Source: Dehalococcoidia bacterium
GTDB taxonomy: Bacteria > Chloroflexota > Dehalococcoidia > UBA2247 > RBG-13-53-26
NCBI GenBank assembly: GCA_030372995.1
Contig: JAUCPZ010000219.1
Location: forward strand, 1-45,653
Direction of reading: 5' to 3'
Length of the DNA: 45,653 bases
In this document: in pieces, positions 1 to 8,732 of the stretch
How positions within the stretch are numbered: the first letter of the stretch is position 1
How the letters are laid out: every line of letters starts with the position of its first letter
Made by a program: the position numbers and the translations under genes
Notes under the pieces: model-generated
Told to the model about the DNA's origin: nothing
The model's input: the letters and a program-made list of their open reading frames with translations, nothing else
The model's database searches: none

Positions 1-246
1 GCCCCTACGCCCAGCACCACGACCCCAAAATCGCCATCACGAACGATCGGTTCCATCGCCCGGGGGTTCAAGATCGGCGTGACCAAATGGTTCCGCGTGA
101 ACACCGACGTCTATTCCGTCTGGCAACGCGGGTATTACGAACACGTTGTTCGTAACGAGACCGAACTGATGGCGATCCGCGAATACATCGCGGCCAATCC
201 CGCCCGATGGGCCGAGGACGAGAATAACCCGGCGTTGTTGGAATGA
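1..246 (+). pseudogene. REP-associated tyrosine transposase (RAYT), C-terminal part, cut by contig start
   Basis: Frame 1 is open from base 1 to a TGA at 244–246. It encodes the characteristic end of the Y1/HUH transposases of the RAYT (TnpA_REP) family: a conserved GFKIGVTKW stretch, then VWQRGYYEHVVRNE and a closing IREYIAANPARW. In this family the segment carries the catalytic tyrosine (the YYEH region), which nicks single-stranded DNA at REP hairpins. The HUH half and the start lie outside the window, so it cannot be told whether the full gene is intact. A second RAYT-like scrap follows at once (248–360), which suggests a decayed locus. The family call is firm; activity is unknown. Confidence 0.8.
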
Positions 247-247
247 C

Positions 248-360
248 ATCCCCACCCATTCGCCCCACGCGACATCGGGCGCATCCGTGGTGATGCCAAA
301 CAACATTCACTTTATTATCGTGGTTCGTGGTAGGGGCACTTTGCAACGGCCCCCTACTTG
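248..360 (+). pseudogene. Degenerate RAYT internal fragment containing a REP-like palindrome
   Basis: The frame running through 290 encodes VVMPNNIHFIIVVRGRGTLQ. This matches the HUH-motif region of RAYT proteins, usually VVMPNHIHxII followed by GRGTLQRAPT. The first histidine of the H-hydrophobe-H metal site is asparagine here, and similarity stops after about 35 codons, so this is a remnant. It lies downstream of the C-terminal piece at 1–246, in the wrong order for a single gene, so it comes from a second copy or a rearrangement. Confidence 0.55.
330..357. repeat. REP-like imperfect palindrome
   Basis: GTAGGGGC (330–337) and GCCCCCTAC (349–357) are inverted, with one extra C, around a central TTGCAA palindrome (341–346). 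This is the layout of REP hairpins mobilised by RAYT transposases, and here it lies inside RAYT-derived coding sequence. Only one copy was seen by eye. Confidence 0.5.
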
Positions 361-585
361 TCCATGCGCACGCCCGTGCAGTCGCCGGCAAACGGATACG
401 GGCGATCACCAGAATCGCCCCCGCGGAACGGCGGGTGGGATCACGGGACGTACCGCCCCCGCATACGGATCCGTGACTTCCCCCGAACACGCGTGCAGAA
501 GGCCCGCCAATCTGCTACCATACACCACACCGACGTGACTCCGCCTTTGCACGGAGCACCGGGTGACTGGCCGAAAGGAGCGACT
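361..585. other. Non-coding stretch after the RAYT remnants
   Basis: No supportable gene. The open frames here lack family features. A possible extended −10 (TG-C-TACCAT, 513–521) lies about 65 nt before the small membrane-protein gene at 586, without a convincing −35. Confidence 0.4.
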
Positions 586-738
586 ATGTCTCATACGGAA
601 ATCAGTTGGCTGGCCGGCGGTATCCTCAGCATCGTCGTGGGCGTCGCCGTCATCGTCTGGCCGCGCATCCTCGCCTACATGGTCGGCATCTATCTCATAC
701 TCGTCGGGATCATCGCCATCGTCGCTGCCCTGAGGTGA
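586..738 (+). CDS. Small hydrophobic DUF3096-type membrane protein (50 aa)
   Basis: The ATG at 586 follows a good ribosome-binding site (GAAAGGAG, about 8 nt upstream). The 50-residue product is almost wholly hydrophobic. It has two predicted membrane segments (about residues 7–24 and 29–48) separated by a short WPRIL turn. The pattern and length match the DUF3096 family of tiny membrane proteins, which has no known function. A longer in-frame opening from 358 adds only arginine/proline-rich sequence with no ribosome-binding site and is not used. The gene stands alone between RAYT debris and the FAD oxidoreductase, followed by a strong hairpin at 756. Confidence 0.7.
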   Translation: MSHTEISWLAGGILSIVVGVAVIVWPRILAYMVGIYLILVGIIAIVAALR

Positions 739-755
739 AAAGGAACGCAGCCGGC

Positions 756-778
756 CCCGCCGCCACAGAGGCGGCGGG
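756..778 (+). terminator. Hairpin after the DUF3096-type gene
   Basis: CCCGCCGCC (756–764), loop ACAGA, GGCGGCGGG (770–778): a perfect 9-bp GC stem starting 18 nt after the stop codon. No T tract follows, so termination efficiency is uncertain. Confidence 0.5.
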
Positions 779-919
779 AGGCGCCGGATACTGCGGGGTG
801 ACACAACCGGCTTGCGGCTTGTTGGGCGACAGGGCTGCGACAGGACAGGCATCCGCCTGAATACCAGCACTGCGGAGCGGCACGCCCACCTTCCGCGGGC
901 TGATCACAAAGGGGGGCAA

Positions 920-2389
920 ATGGTCAGATACGATGTCATCGTCGTTGGCGCCGGTCCGGGAGGCATAACCTGCGCCGCTCTGCTCGCCAAGTGGGGACTG
1001 AAAACGCTCCTGGTGGATAAGAACTCGCGCGTCGGCGGCAAGGCCATGACCGTCTCCAAGAAGGGATTCCGCTTCGAATACTGGCCCATCGCCGCCTGCC
1101 CATCCACCGGGACCCGTTTCCACGAGGTAGTCAGAATGCTGGGCCTGGACAACGAGGTGGAACTCATAGTGCCCGACCCGCTGGGCCTCATGCACTATGA
1201 GACGCCGTCTGGCGAGATACGGACCATAGTGATGCCCGGGGCCGGCAAGCCCCTGGACCCCATGGCATTGTTCAACATGCTCGGCATCACCGAGTCCCAG
1301 CTGCCGGAAGTCATGCGGCTCTTCACTGACATTCTGGGAATGACCCCCCATGCCTTGGACGAACTGGACGGAGTGGGCCTGCTGGACTTCCTGGACCGGT
1401 ACCAGGTGCCCAAGTCCATCTACTCCATGCTGGCCACCCTGCAGTGCGAGGGTACTCTCGAGTTACCCAATGACATCGCCTGCGCCTCCGAGTTCATCCG
1501 GGTCTTCACCCAGAACAACACCCGTGGCGGAGGCCTATACCCTGCTGGCGGATTCGGCCGCCTTTACGAAGCGATGGCAGGGACGATCAAGGCCAATGGC
1601 GGAGATATCCTTCTTCGCACCAGAGTCCGGCAGATCACAGTCGATAACGGGCGGGTCGGTGGAGTCGTCACTGACAAAGGCTCCTTCCGGGCGCCGATTG
1701 TGATCAGCAACGCCGGCATCCAGCCTACGGTACTCAAGCTGGTCGGCGAGAAGCACTTCGACAAGAGCTACGTGAACTACGTCAGGGACCTGGTTCCCAG
1801 CCTGGGCTTCGCCGGAGCGAGGTACTTCCTGAGCCGGCCGGTGCTCAAGTATCCCCTCTACGTCTACTTCTCGGACAATACGGTATCGACCATGGAGAAG
1901 CATGTGACCGCCGAAGAGGGCGTGATGCCCGAGCAGATCTACGTCTTCATGTCCACGAACTCGTACTACCCGGGGATGGCGCCTGCCGGTAAGCAGCTCG
2001 TGTACACCGGCATCTCGTGCCCTGCCGATCCCAAGACCAAGATCAGGCCCTGGATAGACAAGGTGGAGGCGGAGGTGGCCCGCCTCTGGCCGGACGTCTT
2101 CAAGTTCATCGAGTACAAGGAGTACTATGGGCCGGCAGAGATATCGCGCCTGTCGCGGGATCCGGTGGTGGCCGGTGCGGGCGGGGAATGCATCGGGCTC
2201 GGCCAGATAGCCGGGCAGTGCGGCAAGCTGAAGCCAAGCGCCAGAGCGCCGGTAGGAGGCCTCTACTACGTCGGAGCCGACGCGGGCGGTTCAGGTTTCG
2301 GGAACCACATGTGCGTCGAGTCCGGCCTCAACGTCGCCAGAATGGCGCGTGACTACTGGCTGACACATCCGGCCCTGCGGAAGGCGTGA
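920..2389 (+). CDS. FAD-dependent oxidoreductase, phytoene-desaturase-like (paralog 1)
   Basis: 489 residues from the ATG at 920, preceded by AAAGGGGGG. The N-terminus has the dinucleotide-binding fold (VVGAGPGGITCAALLAKWG, residues 8–26), followed by a VGGKA segment that contacts FAD. The C-terminus has the second FAD motif (GGLYYVGADAGGSGFGNH). This is the layout of the NAD(P)/FAD amine-oxidase and carotenoid-desaturase superfamily. No carotenoid gene lies nearby, so the substrate is unknown. It is clearly paralogous to the gene at 26389 (same length, shared SNAGIQPTVLKLVGEK-type block). The frame opens earlier, from 812, but that extension lacks family sequence. It is convergent with the helicase–nuclease gene, with 33 bp between them. 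Confidence 0.85.
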   Translation: MVRYDVIVVGAGPGGITCAALLAKWGLKTLLVDKNSRVGGKAMTVSKKGFRFEYWPIAACPSTGTRFHEVVRMLGLDNEVELIVPDPLGLMHYETPSGEIRTIVMPGAGKPLDPMALFNMLGITESQLPEVMRLFTDILGMTPHALDELDGVGLLDFLDRYQVPKSIYSMLATLQCEGTLELPNDIACASEFIRVFTQNNTRGGGLYPAGGFGRLYEAMAGTIKANGGDILLRTRVRQITVDNGRVGGVVTDKGSFRAPIVISNAGIQPTVLKLVGEKHFDKSYVNYVRDLVPSLGFAGARYFLSRPVLKYPLYVYFSDNTVSTMEKHVTAEEGVMPEQIYVFMSTNSYYPGMAPAGKQLVYTGISCPADPKTKIRPWIDKVEAEVARLWPDVFKFIEYKEYYGPAEISRLSRDPVVAGAGGECIGLGQIAGQCGKLKPSARAPVGGLYYVGADAGGSGFGNHMCVESGLNVARMARDYWLTHPALRKA

Positions 2390-2422
2390 CGGCGCGCAAG
2401 GCACAAGCCCGGCCGACGATTT

Positions 2423-5400
2423 TCAACGGTCAACGCTGAGCACCCTTCCGCAACATACGAATACGAGCTTCACCGCCACTTTGGCTTTCTGAAGCCCCAG
2501 CATCCTGGCCAACGCAGTGCGGTAGATATCCATCTGGGAGCGGTACTGGGCGGCCAGCGCCTTCAACGCCCCCTCGTCAGTGACCTCATCGGTCTTGAAA
2601 TCGAACACCGTGGCTCCCACAGCCTTGCCCTTCTGGTTGCGGACGATGGCGACGCGGTCGAACGCCCCGCTCACCCACCGCCGGTCGATGACGATCTCGA
2701 AGCGCTTCTCCCGCCACAGGGCTACACTCTCCGCCGGCCGGGTCAGGATGGCACGTATCTCATCGGCTGCAACCGCCTGGCGGAAGATGTCAATGGCCTT
2801 CAGCTTCAGGTCTTCCCGCAGGGCCGATGCCGCGCTCCACCCGGTGGTCAACTCCTCCAAGCCAGCTTCCCCGATCCAGGTCAACTTCTCGAACAACTGG
2901 TGAACGGCCGTGCCGAGGTCGCGCGCGTCGTGGGCATCCGGGGCAAAGAGCGAGCCTGCCGGCTGCGCGGTCTCCGGCCGCCGCGATGGCTGAACGCGGA
3001 CCAGGCGCGGGCGCAACGAGGGCCGCCGGCTGAAATCCGGCGGAAGTTCCGCCGCTGCGGCGCGCGGCGGCGGGGCCACCTCCGGCCCTCTGATATACCA
3101 CCCCGGGTTCCCGGTCTCGTAGAGACACACCGCCCTTTCATCACCAATCCGCACCGAACTGCCCGTGACCGGCTTTGGATCGCCAGTGAGCTGCCGCTTC
3201 ACAAAAGCCGCAGGGGTGACTACTTGGGCACCCTTGCCCGGAAAGCTTGTTATTATGTAAAGTCCCTGCCTCGCCCGCGTCATGGCGACATACAGCAGGC
3301 AAAGAGCATCGAAAGCAGCAGTCTCATCGGCCGCCTTCACCTGCCCCCGCAACACGTCGTCGCTCTCGGCCACGATCCGCCGCGGCATCTGCAGGGCCCA
3401 CAGCGGCCTGCCGAGCTCCGGGTCGCGGGCGAGGACTAAGCCTGGCTGGCCGCCCCCGGTCATGTTGCCATCCTGCAGGTCGGGAAGGATCACGACGTCG
3501 AATCCCAGTCCCTTGGACTGGTGGATGGTCATCACCCGCACGGCCTCGCTGGCGGCCAGATCATGAATTTCGTACTCCTCCATGAATCTCAGGAATGCAT
3601 TACAGTCGCGGCTGCCCGTCCGGTCGAACTCGATGGCCGCGTTGGTCAACTCGGCGAGCCTCTTTCGGCCAAACCCGTCGAGAGGGCAGGCCGCGTCCAG
3701 CCTCGACCCCCATTGCCGCACCACGGCTTGGAAACCTCCGGACTGCAGCTCGCGCAGCAGCATGAGGGGCAGGTTGTTCCGGTTCAGCCCCTGGCTGATG
3801 AAATAGCGCCGAAGAGGGCTCATCTCCAGGTGGCGCCAGGCATACGTGTCGCCTGGGTGTGCCGCGAACTGCACCAGCGCGAGCAGCACGGAGACAACGG
3901 GGTTGTCCCTGATGAAAGCGCGCCCTTCGTGGATAATGCGCATCCCGGGACATTCCCGCCTCAGGTAGTCGGCAATCTCTTCTCCACTCTTGTTGCTGCG
4001 CACCAGCACCGCGGCCGAAAGCCCCCTGCTCAGCGGGTCGATCTCCTGCAGAATTCGGGCTACCACGCGGTAGCGGTCCTCCGGCTCCGGCTTCACGTTC
4101 CCGCCGTCGCTGTCCGGCTCGATGACCGCCGCATAACCATCCGCGGGCACCGCGCCCATCTCGCATTCGTGCTGCTCCCAGGACCTCTGCCACTGCGCCA
4201 CTGCCCCGGCGGGCAGGTCGGCCGGCATCCTCCCGAAGACAGCGTTGACCATGTCAATCACCGCCTGGCACGAACGGAACGAGGTGTTCAGGCGGCTCAC
4301 CTCGATCGACTGTCCATAGCGGTCGAGAATCTGACTGAAGAGTCGGGCATTGCCCCCGCGCCAGCCGTATATGGCCTGCTTGGTGTCCCCGACATAGAAG
4401 AAGCTGCGGCGGCCGCTGGGGTCCTGCAGGATCTCGTCGGCCAGGTTGCGCAGGACCTCCCACTGCAGGTCGCTGGTATCCTGGAACTCATCCAGCAGCC
4501 AGTGATCCAGCTTGCAGTCTAGACGGTAATCGATATACAGCCGGGCCTCGGCCGACGGCCGGCGGCTGATGAGCGCACCCCTGCTGGCCCGGTTGCCCGC
4601 AGTGAGGAGGTACTGGACATCGGTGAATGTCAGGCGGCCCTGGCTCCGCATCATCGCGTCGTAGAAACCCTCATAGAAGTCCAGCACTGCGTAGATGCCC
4701 TGCGTCCTCTGAAGCGCCACGCCGATCTCGGTTTGCACCACGTGCGCCATCAAGGTGAGCGCCAGTTCACATTCCTCCCGCGACAGGTCCTGCGAAACCC
4801 TGTCCATCTTCAACGACAGGTTCCCGGCCCTCAGCGGTCCTATATTCTGCGACAGCCTATCGAAGAGATAGTTGATGGCCGGCGACCACGTGGAGCCGGC
4901 ACCGTACCGGCGCACTGCCTCGACGAAGGTCCGCCAGCGCTGCATGATATTGTCCGGAGGCGCGTCACTTTCCACCAGGCTGAGAAGGCGCTCCGCCGCT
5001 GCCTTTACATCGCCACGGCCTTTCCACCAAGGCGAACTATCCTTCCAGATGCGTTCCCCTCGGCCCCACGCCTCCGCCTCTGGGAGAACCTGATAGCAGC
5101 CGCGTTTCTGAGCGATCAGCTCGTCCAGTTGCGCCTCCAGCCCCTTTTCCTCGCGCCCGAAGGTGGCCTGCTTATACGCCTGAAGGAAGCTGTCCGGCCC
5201 AGCACGGTCCGACCCACGGTGGCTGAATGCCCTTCGCAACACCTCCTGCCGCACTCCGCCGGCAGCCCCTTCCTCTCCCAGCAACTCGAAGTGCGGCGGG
5301 ATCCCCAGCTCCAGCGGAAAAGTCTTCGCTATGCCCACTGTAAAGCTGTCCAGGGTGCCTATGTGCAGCCGGTGCAGGCTCTCCAGCAGCCCGCGCAGAA

Positions 5401-5668
5401 TTTGCAGAAATTCACGCTCGCCGGTGCCCGGCTTCCGGATCAACTCCGCGGTCCGGGTTGCGGCCTCCGGGGACGAAGCCGCCTGGCAGAGATACCTCAC
5501 CACCGAATCGAAGATCTCGCCCGCGGCCTTGCGCGAGAAGGTCAGGGCAATGATGCGGTCCGGCTCAACGCCGCGGGCCATCAGCTCGATATAGCGGTGC
5601 GCCAGTTGGAACGTCTTCCCCGAGCCGGCGGAGGCTGAAATGGCCTTGTGCCGAATCTGCACCGTCAT
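2423..5668 (-). CDS. addA: AddA-like UvrD-family helicase–nuclease
   Basis: 1081 residues from the ATG at 5668. An upstream extension is open but overlaps the partner gene. SF1A helicase motifs appear in order: Walker A SASAGSGKTF (residues 11–20), DEFQD, GDTKQAIYGWRGG, SFRS, IHQSKGLGFDVV and YVAMTRAR. A C-terminal PD-(D/E)XK nuclease domain follows (GAFDRV, then VFDFKTD). This is the architecture of AddA/RexA, the ATP-driven motor and nuclease that resects double-strand breaks for recombination. Its start overlaps the stop of the upstream AddB-like gene as ATGA, implying translational coupling and a complex. Firm as a UvrD helicase–nuclease; AddA orthology rests on the partner. Confidence 0.88.
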   Translation of the reverse strand: MTVQIRHKAISASAGSGKTFQLAHRYIELMARGVEPDRIIALTFSRKAAGEIFDSVVRYLCQAASSPEAATRTAELIRKPGTGEREFLQILRGLLESLHRLHIGTLDSFTVGIAKTFPLELGIPPHFELLGEEGAAGGVRQEVLRRAFSHRGSDRAGPDSFLQAYKQATFGREEKGLEAQLDELIAQKRGCYQVLPEAEAWGRGERIWKDSSPWWKGRGDVKAAAERLLSLVESDAPPDNIMQRWRTFVEAVRRYGAGSTWSPAINYLFDRLSQNIGPLRAGNLSLKMDRVSQDLSREECELALTLMAHVVQTEIGVALQRTQGIYAVLDFYEGFYDAMMRSQGRLTFTDVQYLLTAGNRASRGALISRRPSAEARLYIDYRLDCKLDHWLLDEFQDTSDLQWEVLRNLADEILQDPSGRRSFFYVGDTKQAIYGWRGGNARLFSQILDRYGQSIEVSRLNTSFRSCQAVIDMVNAVFGRMPADLPAGAVAQWQRSWEQHECEMGAVPADGYAAVIEPDSDGGNVKPEPEDRYRVVARILQEIDPLSRGLSAAVLVRSNKSGEEIADYLRRECPGMRIIHEGRAFIRDNPVVSVLLALVQFAAHPGDTYAWRHLEMSPLRRYFISQGLNRNNLPLMLLRELQSGGFQAVVRQWGSRLDAACPLDGFGRKRLAELTNAAIEFDRTGSRDCNAFLRFMEEYEIHDLAASEAVRVMTIHQSKGLGFDVVILPDLQDGNMTGGGQPGLVLARDPELGRPLWALQMPRRIVAESDDVLRGQVKAADETAAFDALCLLYVAMTRARQGLYIITSFPGKGAQVVTPAAFVKRQLTGDPKPVTGSSVRIGDERAVCLYETGNPGWYIRGPEVAPPPRAAAAELPPDFSRRPSLRPRLVRVQPSRRPETAQPAGSLFAPDAHDARDLGTAVHQLFEKLTWIGEAGLEELTTGWSAASALREDLKLKAIDIFRQAVAADEIRAILTRPAESVALWREKRFEIVIDRRWVSGAFDRVAIVRNQKGKAVGATVFDFKTDEVTDEGALKALAAQYRSQMDIYRTALARMLGLQKAKVAVKLVFVCCGRVLSVDR

Positions 5669-8532
5669 GCCGTCTTTCCCTCGTCCAGGAACGCCTGGAA
5701 GCCCTCCGCGTTGACACACAGGATTGGATCGGTGGGCAAGAGGCTCGCGAAGTCGTCGTACCTCGTCTTCCGCGCCGGCGGCCAGAAGCGGCGATTCTTG
5801 ATATCGGCGATGACGCCTGCGGCACACGTGCGAGCCGATTCCAGCAGCGCCGGCGACGGGTCCACCCAGAGAACCACCCCCGTGTCTTCCAGCGCCTTCG
5901 GCAGATTGAAATAGCCTAGCTCGAAAGGCCCCTCCAGTTCCGCCTTGGACGGGAGGAGAATGGCATAGAGCGGCAGCTGCAGGTCAATCCAGCGTCTTCT
6001 CTTGCCAGCGATATCAATCCGGGCGTAATCCGGCCATTCTCCATCTGAGGAGAGTGAGCCAAAGTGAGCCGCCTCGGGCGTGCCGCCCCGGTCCGTCGTC
6101 TTGTAGTCCAGGAGCCTGATCCTGCCGGTCTGGCGGTGGCGGTCGATCCGGTCTATCTTCCCCCGTATCTGCACGCCTTCCATCTCACCTTCGATCTGCA
6201 TCTCGGCATGCACGATGTCCCATCCTTCCCGCACTAGACGCGCCTGGATTCTCGCAGCCTGCGAGAGCCGTTGCCTGGCCGCCTCAAGCTGCACCTCGAC
6301 CTGCAGCGTCGGCTTACGCCCGAACCGCCGCTTCACCCATTCCACCGCCTTGTCAGCCAGAAACTCCCGCAACCGGTCGACGTCCTCGCACTGTCGCATT
6401 TCCTCGTTCAAGGCCGTCTGGTGCAGCGCGTCGTGTACGAGCGAGCCAAAGTCCATGGCGTCGAGCTCCGTCTTATCGTCATCGAGCGCTTCCATGCCCA
6501 GGACATGCTTCAGGTAGTAGCGGAAGGGGCAGTCGAGGTAGTCACGGAAGTCGGTGACGGAGATCTTCTTCAGATCCAGATTCTCCAAGGGCACGTCCGG
6601 CGGGGGTACAGCCTCCAGCCGGAAGGAGACGCTTGAGGGGTGGCCCACCCGCGTCTCGGGCGGGGGGCCGAACAACTGCGCGGCGCGGCGCGGCAGCTCG
6701 GCATCACGGCACCGGAAAAGCAGCCGAGAGGGCTTCAGCACGTCGCCGGACGCACCCGTCTTGCCCACGATGAAGCACACCCGCCCGTCCTTCCGCCGGG
6801 ATTCTATGAGCACGGCCATTAGATATGCGTCCCGTGCCAGCCTGTGTCCATCGTGCCGCAGGTTCAACTGCCGCCGCAACGTGTCGGGCAGGAAGACATC
6901 TGCGGGCCGGCTGTCGGGCACCTTGCCGTCGTTCATGCCCGTCACGATGAGGAATCGGGCGTCGTTCCACGGCAATTCCAGCCAGCCTTCCAGGTCGATG
7001 ATGGCGTCATCCGGCTCGGGGTAGTAGGACTCCCGGCCCAGTGACCAGAGGAGCAGTTCCAGCGCGTTGCGCTTGTCTAGCCCGAGCTCCGCCAGCGGAC
7101 CCTGGGCCAGCCGGCGCAGCGCAGTGTCGGTGGCCTCCGCCACGGCCGCGAACTCGCTGTCGCCGGGCTTCCTCGCGCTCAGTATGCGCGACTCGTACAC
7201 TGCTTGAAGAAACGAGCGCAGCGTGGGTTCCATGCCAGCAGTTTCAAAGGCGCGCACCTGGTCCGTTATAACGCCGACCGCTTTCGCCAAGCCGGGGAAC
7301 TTCGTCCGCCGCGCGGCCTTCCACATCCGCCCCCTGACCGCCCGAACAAGATCATCCAGCGACTGCGGCAGATGCTCGTTCTGGCACCGGTCCAGCTCTT
7401 CCAGCACCCGGCCAGGAGGTATGCGGTGCTTCTTCTGCAGATAATCCAGAAAATCGCTGTTGCGCAGCAGGGCGCTTACTGAACGGTAGTCGCCCTCAGT
7501 GTTCACATCCAGAAAGGCCTGCAGAAGCTGGGCTATGGGGTGCCGGGCCGCAGCCTTTCCGGCGGGATTGAATGGAACCAGGCCCGCGCTCGCCAGGTCG
7601 GCCTCCAGAAAGGGCACGACTTCGTCATCGGGGACGCCCAGCGCCACGTCGGCCGGGCCGAAGCGTCCGGCCTCCTGCGCCATGAGTTCCAGCACCTTCT
7701 GGCTCTGCGACCAGGGTGGGCCGCTGAGCAATATGTTGTCGTCAGGGTCAGGAATATCGATGTAGCGTTCGCGCCACTTCGCCGGTAGAGGACGCCCCCA
7801 GCCATCGAAGCAGTCTGCCAGTGATTCCGGCGCGTGGACCAGGACCGCAATGGGGATTCGATCCGCGAGGCGTTCCAGCTTCCGCACGACCAGCGGGGTG
7901 GGGTCGGGGACCGCCGCCAGCACGATGCGTTCTGCTCCGGCCGGCGGCTCAGAGCTCTCTGCGCTCTGGAGCTCCCGCACCTTCGGGTCATGGAGGCCGA
8001 CCTCGCCGAGGCGCTCCAGATAGGCCGTCTCCAGCTCGGCGAGGTTATGCCACCGTTCCTTCTCCTCGAGGATCCCGCCGAATTGCCGGTAAACGTCGGC
8101 GATGCGGTAGCCGCCGTCCGCGAGGGTCCTCCGCAGCCCTTCGATCATCTCGCCGGTACGCAATGCCCACCGGAAGTCCTGGGAGGGGACCCGGGCGGGG
8201 AAAAGGCCGCTGTACCGGCCGAGGTCGGCCCTCATCAGCACATCAGCCCACACGGCGGCCGCCTCCAGTGGCGAGGCAAGGTTGGCCGCATCGTTTTCTG
8301 GCCGCAGGAAGAAGGATGGCGTAACGACGCGAAGCGAAAGCAGGGCCGTCTTCCGTGAAGAGCAGTGCAGGGCCAGTGCCTCGCGCAGCCGCCTTCCCGC
8401 CTGGTTGGTCGGCACGACTACGAGATCTGTCCCCAGGTCAAACGGGCCGGCCTCCTGACGCGGAAGCAGGAATTCGCGCACCTTAACACTGGCCGGTGCG
8501 TCCCAGCCAAGAAAGTGGAGTTCAACACTCAT
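5665..8532 (-). CDS. addB: AddB-like PD-(D/E)XK nuclease subunit
   Basis: 955 residues from the ATG at 8532; a GTG at 8553 is an alternative start. The N-terminus (LVVVPTNQAGRRLREAL) resembles the inactivated-helicase half of AddB/RexB. The C-terminal third is a RecB-type nuclease: CPFRYYLKHVLGM, then a GSLVHDAL helix, GKIDRID and LLDYKTTD (catalytic D, then D-x-K). AddB of Bacillus also holds a 4Fe-4S cluster, with one Cys before the nuclease core and a tight Cys cluster near the C-terminus. Here the first Cys is present (LDCPF), but no CxxC cluster is seen near the end. It overlaps the AddA-like gene by ATGA, so the two should form one helicase–nuclease complex. Confidence 0.8.
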   Translation of the reverse strand: MSVELHFLGWDAPASVKVREFLLPRQEAGPFDLGTDLVVVPTNQAGRRLREALALHCSSRKTALLSLRVVTPSFFLRPENDAANLASPLEAAAVWADVLMRADLGRYSGLFPARVPSQDFRWALRTGEMIEGLRRTLADGGYRIADVYRQFGGILEEKERWHNLAELETAYLERLGEVGLHDPKVRELQSAESSEPPAGAERIVLAAVPDPTPLVVRKLERLADRIPIAVLVHAPESLADCFDGWGRPLPAKWRERYIDIPDPDDNILLSGPPWSQSQKVLELMAQEAGRFGPADVALGVPDDEVVPFLEADLASAGLVPFNPAGKAAARHPIAQLLQAFLDVNTEGDYRSVSALLRNSDFLDYLQKKHRIPPGRVLEELDRCQNEHLPQSLDDLVRAVRGRMWKAARRTKFPGLAKAVGVITDQVRAFETAGMEPTLRSFLQAVYESRILSARKPGDSEFAAVAEATDTALRRLAQGPLAELGLDKRNALELLLWSLGRESYYPEPDDAIIDLEGWLELPWNDARFLIVTGMNDGKVPDSRPADVFLPDTLRRQLNLRHDGHRLARDAYLMAVLIESRRKDGRVCFIVGKTGASGDVLKPSRLLFRCRDAELPRRAAQLFGPPPETRVGHPSSVSFRLEAVPPPDVPLENLDLKKISVTDFRDYLDCPFRYYLKHVLGMEALDDDKTELDAMDFGSLVHDALHQTALNEEMRQCEDVDRLREFLADKAVEWVKRRFGRKPTLQVEVQLEAARQRLSQAARIQARLVREGWDIVHAEMQIEGEMEGVQIRGKIDRIDRHRQTGRIRLLDYKTTDRGGTPEAAHFGSLSSDGEWPDYARIDIAGKRRRWIDLQLPLYAILLPSKAELEGPFELGYFNLPKALEDTGVVLWVDPSPALLESARTCAAGVIADIKNRRFWPPARKTRYDDFASLLPTDPILCVNAEGFQAFLDEGKTA

Positions 8533-8582
8533 CGGAGTACAGCGGCACGGCACCAGCCCGCTTCTGGCATGCCGCAGGCCGT

Positions 8583-8588
8583 ATTATA
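8583..8588 (-). promoter_or_regulatory. Possible −10 element for the addB–addA pair
   Basis: The minus strand reads TATAAT about 50 nt upstream of the addB start. No good −35 at the right distance. Confidence 0.35.
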
Positions 8589-8732
8589 TCGCAGGAGCGC
8601 GGCCAGCTGCCTCAGGTCCTTCACCGGGACGAGCTCTTGCAGCGGGGCGGACTGGGTGGGAGGGCACGCCCGCGTGCTTGCGCCCGCCACTGCACTGGGG
8701 GGCAAGCTTAAGCGAATGCCCGGCAACGTCAG

